Notes under the pieces: model-generated
Seen by the model: the letters and a program-made list of their open reading frames with translations, nothing else
What the model was told of the DNA's origin: nothing
Databases searched by the model: none
From: Cheiracanthium punctorium
Lineage: Eukaryota > Arthropoda > Arachnida > Araneae > Cheiracanthiidae
Assembly: GCA_038373885.1 (NCBI GenBank)
Contig: JAWZYV010014440.1
Location: forward strand, 186,001 to 250,000
Direction: 5' to 3'
Length of the DNA stretch: 64,000 bases
In this document: positions 57,715 through 64,000 of the stretch, piece after piece
Numbering within the stretch: the first letter of the stretch is position 1
How the letters are laid out: each line of letters begins with the position of its first letter
Position numbers and translations under genes: made by a program

Positions 57715-59692
57715 AATTCTTGAGTTTGCATGTCTGGATTTGAGCAGTTCTACTGCATTGTGTGTTGTATAAATGTGTAATTAGTAGGTGTACAGAAGAA
57801 ATTATGATTGTGAAAAGAATTTTACTATTGTGATGATGATGGTAGTATTTGTAAAATAAATATTAGAGGCAGAACCATAGAAAATTAAAAATTGTGGCGC
57901 ATGTGATCGATGATAGTGGTTATATTTGATGAATCAGTTGAACACAGGGTTTTTCCCTGATTTACGTATTTTCCTTCAAACTTCTTTACAAACACACACA
58001 CATCTAGAATACTTGAGCATGCAGTAAACATTCTTATCGAAGGAAAAGAAAACGATCATCAACATGCAAGGTGTGAATAATTCCTTGCACTAAATAAAAC
58101 ATCACTTCCGAACTCTATAGATGAAGACGAATGAAAATGCACTATTTCTTAAATCATCGTAATTGAAGAAAACAGATTATTGACGATAATGACAATTTTT
58201 TATTTTCAGGATCACAATATAGGCTTCTAGGTTAAATTGCACACGATTAATATTGAAGTAAGGAGCAACAACATATTTTCACATAAAATTAGAATATATT
58301 ATGGGCACGGACAGAGGCACAAGCCCGAAGGGCAAGTGCTTGTCCAAACCGCCAACGCAGCACTACTCTGGTCGCTAACTTACAACTGACTGCTCATATT
58401 CAAAGATGTACAGGGGGGGGGGGGGGTATGTCACGAGGTCAACTTTTGCCGTTAAGCTATTAGATATGTACGAGAAAAAAAAAGGAACACGAAAGACTTT
58501 TCTAGAACATTCGATGCATGCAGCTGCACACAGAGAAGCAAAAATAAAAACAAAACACTGCGGTCTGGGAGCAGTGCAATACTGCAAGTTAGGCTTACAT
58601 ATGAATAAGTGCGAAAAGAGGATGGGAAGAAAAAAATATAAATAAAACAGATTGCAGCTGCAAGTTTGATTAGCATAGCAGAAGGCAGGAAATCGAAATG
58701 ATTAAAAGTGCGTTATTGCCTTACAAATAAAATGGCTGAAAGGAAATTTGAAAGCTTTAAAAAGAGTTATTGTTAAAACTTATAAATTAAATTTAAAATA
58801 GATTATTAGTTTAAATTTAGACAATATTAAGATTTGTATTAATAATTTTTCATAATAAATATGCACGTTGTGTCAACGTGACAGTAGGCTAACTAGTTAT
58901 TAACTGATAGTTATGAAATAACTCAAAAGGGGGAGAGGAGAGTTTTTTAAAATTTACTGCAAGCTATTGAGTTGTTAATGTAGATAACAATATACTTGAC
59001 TGGTACATAATATTTTTGTTAACTTCTTATGTAAACTAAATGAATAGTCATATATAGTATAGTAAATCAAACTCTTTTGAGTACATTACATGAAATTAAA
59101 ACTATACAATTGAATTGTGTGTATGTTTGTATATAATGCTATTAATTTATTAAAAAAAAATTTCAGGGTTAAATGTGTAATGTTATATATTTATAAATCA
59201 TCTATTTAGGCTCATAATTTAGAGACGAGTTCATACTAACTTTTAAGTCCTAAACCCAAAGACCAGTAATAAGATTGATATTTGAGGCATGAAAGATAGC
59301 TTTCAAGTTACTGCTTGGACCCAATCAAAGGGGGAAAAAAAAAAAAAAAAAAAAAAAAGGTGTGTGTGGATGTGTCATTGACATGGCCTTGTGTTTTACG
59401 TGAATACGTGTGCGTAATATCTTCTTTGAGTTTCATTGGGTCTGACTGGCCGTTGTTTATTCACTCAGATGTCTAAACTCTTCTACTTCCCGGCACTGCT
59501 TCACTCTGACATATGGTGTTTTACTGGTTTCACTGGATTAACCTTGAGAAACCCTTTCCAACCGTAAACATTCTCTGTATTTTGATTTAGCTTTTTGATG
59601 AGTATAAGCTGACATTACATTATTTATTTTTTTATCTTAACGCTATATACATTCACTATAACCACACTAATGTTTTATACATGCAAATCAAT

Positions 59693-59864
59693 AGGAGCTG
59701 ACAATTGAAATGCAAAAGAACATTCTAGCTTTTCAAAGTCAAAATTTATACTAAATTGATATGGGACACAGCAAAAAGACCTCAAAATAGCAGCACTTTC
59801 CCCTCTCGTTGTAAGCGATGCACCAGTTCTCACTCAATGTTATGAATTTTTTTATCCTTTAGCT
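59693..59864 (+). repeat. Intronic direct repeat, copy 2 (partner 57541-57714)
   Basis: The diverged second copy of the 57541 repeat, same orientation, again followed by a T-rich stretch. Origin unknown: it may be an internal intron duplication or a dispersed element. Confidence 0.7.
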
Positions 59865-60225
59865 ATCCAGTGATGTAATTAAATTTTGAATGTAGATGAT
59901 AGATTTACAGCTGCAACATCAAACATCCCCTGATTTTATCATCAGTTTTCTGAATTGCCTCCCACTACGAAAGCAAATTTAGAGACGTATTCACATCAAA
60001 AAGGTGATAACATGTTATAATTATCTACTGACACACCATATGCTGCTAGACTAAATTTTGCTAAAATTTTTCAAGGAGATCATTGCGTTTTATCTGAGCC
60101 CAAGTTCAGCCAAAAATTTAAGCTAATTTACAAATTGAAGCTTATTTTATTGTTTTGCTAAGCTTTGTGCAAATTGATAATACGCACTTTAATGCAAAAG
60201 TTTTTTAATCTTTTTTGAATTTTAC

Positions 60226-60440
60226 TTCCTTGTACAAAGAAGTGTTGTGATTACAAAAAATTTTGGTATCCAGACTTTGATGGAAAAATCGATTTTGACT
60301 ACCTCTAAATTTGTTTTGAGTTTTTGCATGACCTTTTAGTGTACGTAACTGTTGAGTTGTATGTGTATGCATACATACATATTTCGAGAAACTGAGTCAA
60401 TTTTGAACAGTTGAGAAGTTGATAGAATCCCTTTCTAAAA
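60226..60440 (+). repeat. Truncated copy of the ACTTCCTTGTAC element
   Basis: Starts TTACTTCCTTGTAC and includes GATTTTGACTACCTCTAAATTT. It matches the left 150-200 bp of the element at 47735, in the same orientation. The right part, including the 173-bp array, is missing. Confidence 0.7.
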
Positions 60441-60565
60441 TTTGTATAATTTCCGCGGTGTATCGGAGTTGTCGGGAATTAATCGTTTCATCTGTTGAGT
60501 CTGGGGTTTGCAGATGATAAATGCCAATGGTTCTAGTGCGAGAAATTTCTGGGAATCGTCTCAGA

Positions 60566-60630
60566 GTAGCTCAGTGATAGAGCACTTGCACGTTAAGCAG
60601 CTGTCCTGGGTTCGATTCCCCAGCTCTGGA
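60566..60630 (+). other. tRNA-like sequence (tRNA pseudogene or SINE head)
   Basis: Has an A-box-like AGCTCAGTGATAGAGC D-arm and a B-box GGTTCGATTCC. The outer bases can pair (TCAGAGT with GCTCTGG, using G-T pairs). The anticodon loop would read ACGTTAA with GTT, but position 33 is C rather than T, the anticodon stem has a mismatch, and the T-arm has an extra base. These defects argue against a functional tRNA. No CCA or poly-T terminator is evident. Confidence 0.6.
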
Positions 60631-61383
60631 ATTTTTCGCATAGTTGGTAAAAAATTAATCAGCCTAACACACCAACTTGCCTAATTTACTTGAAAGGTTG
60701 ATAGAATAACTTTTAAATTTTGTAAATACTTACAGATAGTTTATGAAACGCTGTTAAACTTGGTTACAATGTCACTGAAAAGATAGATAATTATTTATGA
60801 CTCTATAATGAGTTGCATTGCTTGTGGGCTTGTATTCTATAGGCCAGCCAAGTGGTACAGAATATTTTGACATTATAAGAGAGTTGTAACTATAATCAAA
60901 GTCACTATAACAAAGTTGAGCAGTATTTGTAGCCCAGCCCCCGTTAAACTAAAATTCTGGGTGTGTCACTGCTCCATTCACATAAGCCATCTAAGGATTA
61001 AGTGATTTCATAGAAAATTCTACATTTGAGCCAGATAACTTAAAACCTCTATTAACCATGATATCAACTTTGTCATGCTGTACAGCAGAGTGTGTACGCA
61101 TATTTAGTTTAATGAATTATATCACAAATAACTTACAAGCGTGTTTACTAATTTCAAATTTATCAAATTTAATGTTTATTAATGCTAATGGACCACCCAT
61201 TGATCAATTTCAACCAAAGAAACATGCAAGATTTCGGTTGATAAACCACCATTCAGCAACTAATACACAACAAAAACTGGACATGGATAAGACAAATCTG
61301 CCTCTCGCCCTTTTATACGGGATTTTTTTTTCAGAAAAATAAAAATTGTATCTGTTTTTTACATTTTAATCTACTTACCCCTA

Positions 61384-61460
61384 TAGAGGGTTCATTGTGT
61401 TCAAGACACCCTCCCCCCTTTTATGCTTAACATTTTTTACAAAACCTGTTTTGAAGTTTC
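61384..61460 (+). repeat. Short intronic direct repeat, copy 1
   Basis: Contains GGGTTCATTGTGTTCAAGAC and ATGCTTAACATTTTTTACAA. Both recur at 62099-62160, about 710 bp downstream and just upstream of the last INSIG exon. Copy 1 carries an extra C-rich run between the two words. Confidence 0.75.
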
Positions 61461-62098
61461 CCATCCTCTTACCTTTAAAATTTCAATTAGTTAAGAGTAT
61501 ACCCTCTCATTTATTAAATTTATGTACAGTATACCTGCTGCTATTTTTATAAATACAGACTATCTGTACTTATGTAGGTAACCTGTACATCTCAATTTAT
61601 TAGATGCAGAAAAATATCTTTTGTATTTGGTGAGAAGATGTTAAAATTTAATATTATTGAAATATTGTATTGCAATAATAATAAAGTGCATCAAAAATAT
61701 TTATACTTTAATTGACTTAAAGGGAATATGGTGTCCACTTCAGATTTTTCAGTTATCATACTATAAATTCTTTTGAAACATCTGCCCCCCCCCCTTTTTT
61801 TAAAATTATTCTGAGACTGAAATAACACACAAACCAGGCATTACCTAGTGAAGCTATAGTGACGGCATTGAGAATGTGAATAAAAATTTAAACACTACAC
61901 TACTCTGAAATATCTGAACAATTCAAAATATATGTCTTCAAGTTACCTGTTATTTACTTTATTTTCAACTATACATATTTCTTTCTTTCAAATAATAATA
62001 GCCTGGGAATAAATGAAAATTTCTTTAATTAAATTTTATTTATACAGTTTAAAAACACTTGCACTGACTGATAAAAAGATACTCTGTTTATTTTCACA

Positions 62099-62160
62099 GG
62101 GTTCATTGTGTTCAAGACCTATGCTTAACATTTTTTACAAAACCTGTTTTTGAAGTTACA
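62099..62160 (+). repeat. Short intronic direct repeat, copy 2
   Basis: Partner of 61384-61460. It lies 27 bp before the terminal INSIG exon, so a local duplication reached close to the acceptor. Confidence 0.75.
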
Positions 62161-62187
62161 TGATTAATTTTCTTTATTTACTTTCAG

Positions 62188-62229
62188 AATGACTTCACAG
62201 ACAATGAAAACAAGTCGCATTCAGAGTAA
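62188..62229 (+). CDS. INSIG: INSIG last coding exon with C-terminal KxHxx motif and stop
   Basis: Last coding exon, entered in phase 0 after TTACTTTCAG, 13 codons plus TAA at 62227-62229. It encodes NDFTDNENKSHSE. The length agrees with the vertebrate tail after GRQLAM. The end KSHSE fits the KxHxx COPI-type ER retrieval signal known at the INSIG-1/2 C-terminus (KSHQE in human INSIG-2, from memory). The match of length, phase and motif makes the assignment firm although the exon is tiny. Confidence 0.88.
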   Translation, partial: NDFTDNENKSHSE

Positions 62230-63698
62230 GGATTGTTTTGGAAGCTGAGTATCACCTGAAACAAAGCAATGAACACTAATGCTGAAGAGCCAACTGCTTA
62301 TTAGCACCAATGTTGTTGACAGTGAATAGTTAATAGCATTAAAAAAAAAAAAAAAAAAGGAGAAAGTAGTAGTATGTTAAAAAAATGTTGATGGAATGAA
62401 ATATTTTATTTGGGAGACGTCAATCTCATTATGCACAGCAGAAATTCCATGTGCGATAAGGTTCAAGGTGATAGTGGACATTCAAATTGCAAAATTTATG
62501 TAATAGATACTAAATTTCATCAGTATTATAAACAATGTAGTGGTTTCATAATCAATGGGTTTTTTTCTTGTACTTTGTAACAAAAATTTGCATTAATGAT
62601 TACATGTGTAGCACCCATATGTACTGATAATGCTGATACATTTGTAATTTTCTTTTATCTATTTTCCTTGATGTTCAGCAAAATTTAAGTAAAATAAGAG
62701 TTTAAAACTCTATCTGTAGTTTACAATAGTTAATGTGAAAGGTGAAATATTTTGACTATTTTTCTTAAAATTTAAATAAAATTTCCATGCTATGTATGAA
62801 AGTAATGTTCTTGGAACATTTTTAATTAAGCTAATTATGTAATTAACAGTAATGAGACCAATAGAGTTTGTGTTAGAAATTTGAACACTTACATAACTAC
62901 ATTTTATTTTCAAAGAGATCAAACAGGGAGAAAAAGTCTAAAATTATTTAAATTACTAGAAATAACCATTTTGAAATTTGCTCTTTTTTTGCGAGTTATC
63001 TTTATGAAGATAAGAGTTGTGAAGTAGACATTTTGCATTTATGTTTTTATTCATTTGTATATATTCATTATTTTAAATTATTCTTCACACCTTGTATCAA
63101 AGTCATTAAATTTAGAGGTCATTGAAATGAAGCCCTCAAACCAGTAATTAACCAGTCTTAAGTTCTGTAGAAAGTGATTAAAATTATTATCATTAACACA
63201 AGAGGACACCTCAAGGTATTAACTGTATATTGTTGCTCACTGTATTAAAAACATTCTCATGAATTTTATTGTATTGAAAGTAACTTATATAAAATTTTAG
63301 AACACTGGTTATTGCACAATTTTTGTATGTATTTTTTAAATTGAGCTATTTTATCTTAGTATATTGGGAAAAGATAAAAATATTGCTATAGATGTAGAAA
63401 AATTGTACATGTAAGTTCATGCTTATCTTGTTTCATTTGTATATTTATTTCATGTACTTGTATATTATCTAAATCATTTTCTTTCAGTATTTTCAGCTAT
63501 GTGATATGTTTTCCTAGAAGCAGGATTTATTTGTACGAACCATGTTAAATCATCACATTTAAACACATACCCTTTATTTATTTATTCATTTAAATAAAAT
63601 ATTATCAAAATTCAGTTTAAGAACTGCACTTTTTGATCCCCAAAAGAATGTTTAAGTATACTGTGTTTTTGAAATAAATATTCAGTATCTTTAAAGCA
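62230..63698 (+). other. INSIG: Putative INSIG 3' untranslated region
   Basis: Non-coding, AT-rich sequence directly after the INSIG stop. AATAAA hexamers at 62775-62780, 63593-63598 and 63673-63678 are possible poly(A) signals; the end is not fixed by the sequence. An 18-A run lies at about 62340. The remaining 300 bases to the window end have a C run followed by an A run near 63767 and no coding signal. Confidence 0.5.
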
Positions 63699-64000
63699 TT
63701 TTTTAAAAACTGTTTTTTCTTCTGACAAATATGACTAATTTTTGTTTCCCTATATTTAATTCACCGCCCCCCCCCAAAAAAAAAAAGTTCTTTATTTTAT
63801 CAAATGTGTTATAATATACCCAGTGACGTTTCTGTAATGTTATGTAATATAATTTACTTTTAAAAATTTATATTGTAAGAATATGCTTTAAAAAATAACT
63901 ATTAAAGAATTTTTTTTCTTGCCAACATATAGAATTTTTATTATAACTGCATCATTTCCCAGAATACATTTATTTCTTGCAGAAAATTTAGAAAATATTC

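Larger units (their letters stand above)
57268..62187 (+). other. INSIG intron (4.9 kb)
   Basis: Intron between confirmed exons, donor GTAAGT. It contains a diverged direct repeat (57541-57714 and 59693-59864), C/A and A homopolymer runs (about 57471, 59336), a truncated repeat start (60226-60440), a tRNA-like segment (60566-60630) and a second short direct repeat near its 3' end. The block 57950-58680 has a G run at 58412 and a different texture, but nothing I can name. Confidence 0.9.

Overview
The window is AT-rich, intron-rich eukaryotic DNA, most likely from an arthropod; an arachnid is plausible, but the sequence alone does not settle it. The base composition, the very dense DNA transposons (Tc1/mariner, pogo/Tigger, hAT and many short non-autonomous elements) and one split animal housekeeping gene all point this way. 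No bacterial-type operon, CRISPR array or rRNA gene is visible.

The one host gene I can support is INSIG (insulin-induced gene), on the + strand. Its last four coding exons lie at 49972-50093, 53230-53396, 57168-57267 and 62188-62229, with consistent splice sites and phases, and together encode about the last 142 residues. The N-terminal exon(s), with the cytosolic start and first membrane segment, were not found. They probably lie upstream of this window, which would make most of positions 1-49971 an upstream intron, or intron plus intergenic DNA. The 3' UTR follows the stop codon at 62227 and may run to near the window end.

Positions 1-31000 hold repeats only: a 1.7 kb TIR element (7498-9207) with a GTCAC/GTGAC-rich array and a tRNA-like segment; a 1.7 kb duplication (11718-13440 and 18518-23627) whose second copy carries a 3.7 kb insertion with a 6-bp target duplication; several foldback elements and hairpins; and a 2.4 kb hAT-type element with an exact 8-bp target duplication (27964-30350).

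Positions 31000-47000 hold a broken THAP/coiled-coil transposase-like gene, a 1.5 kb repeat family present twice directly and once inverted (34558-39522), a hAT-like remnant (41965-43208), a TA-flanked TIR element (44983-45800) and a hAT element nested in a smaller element (46806-47416). Positions 47735-49678 hold a TIR element with a 173-bp tandem array.

The INSIG introns are heavily colonised. A nearly complete pogo/Tigger element with a decayed transposase on the - strand ends 81 bp before one exon. A Tc1-type element, itself split by a 269-bp hAT MITE, ends 54 bp before the next. I see no clear new multi-gene system; the main novelty is in uncatalogued-looking repeat families, nested insertions with readable empty sites, and long perfect hairpins.
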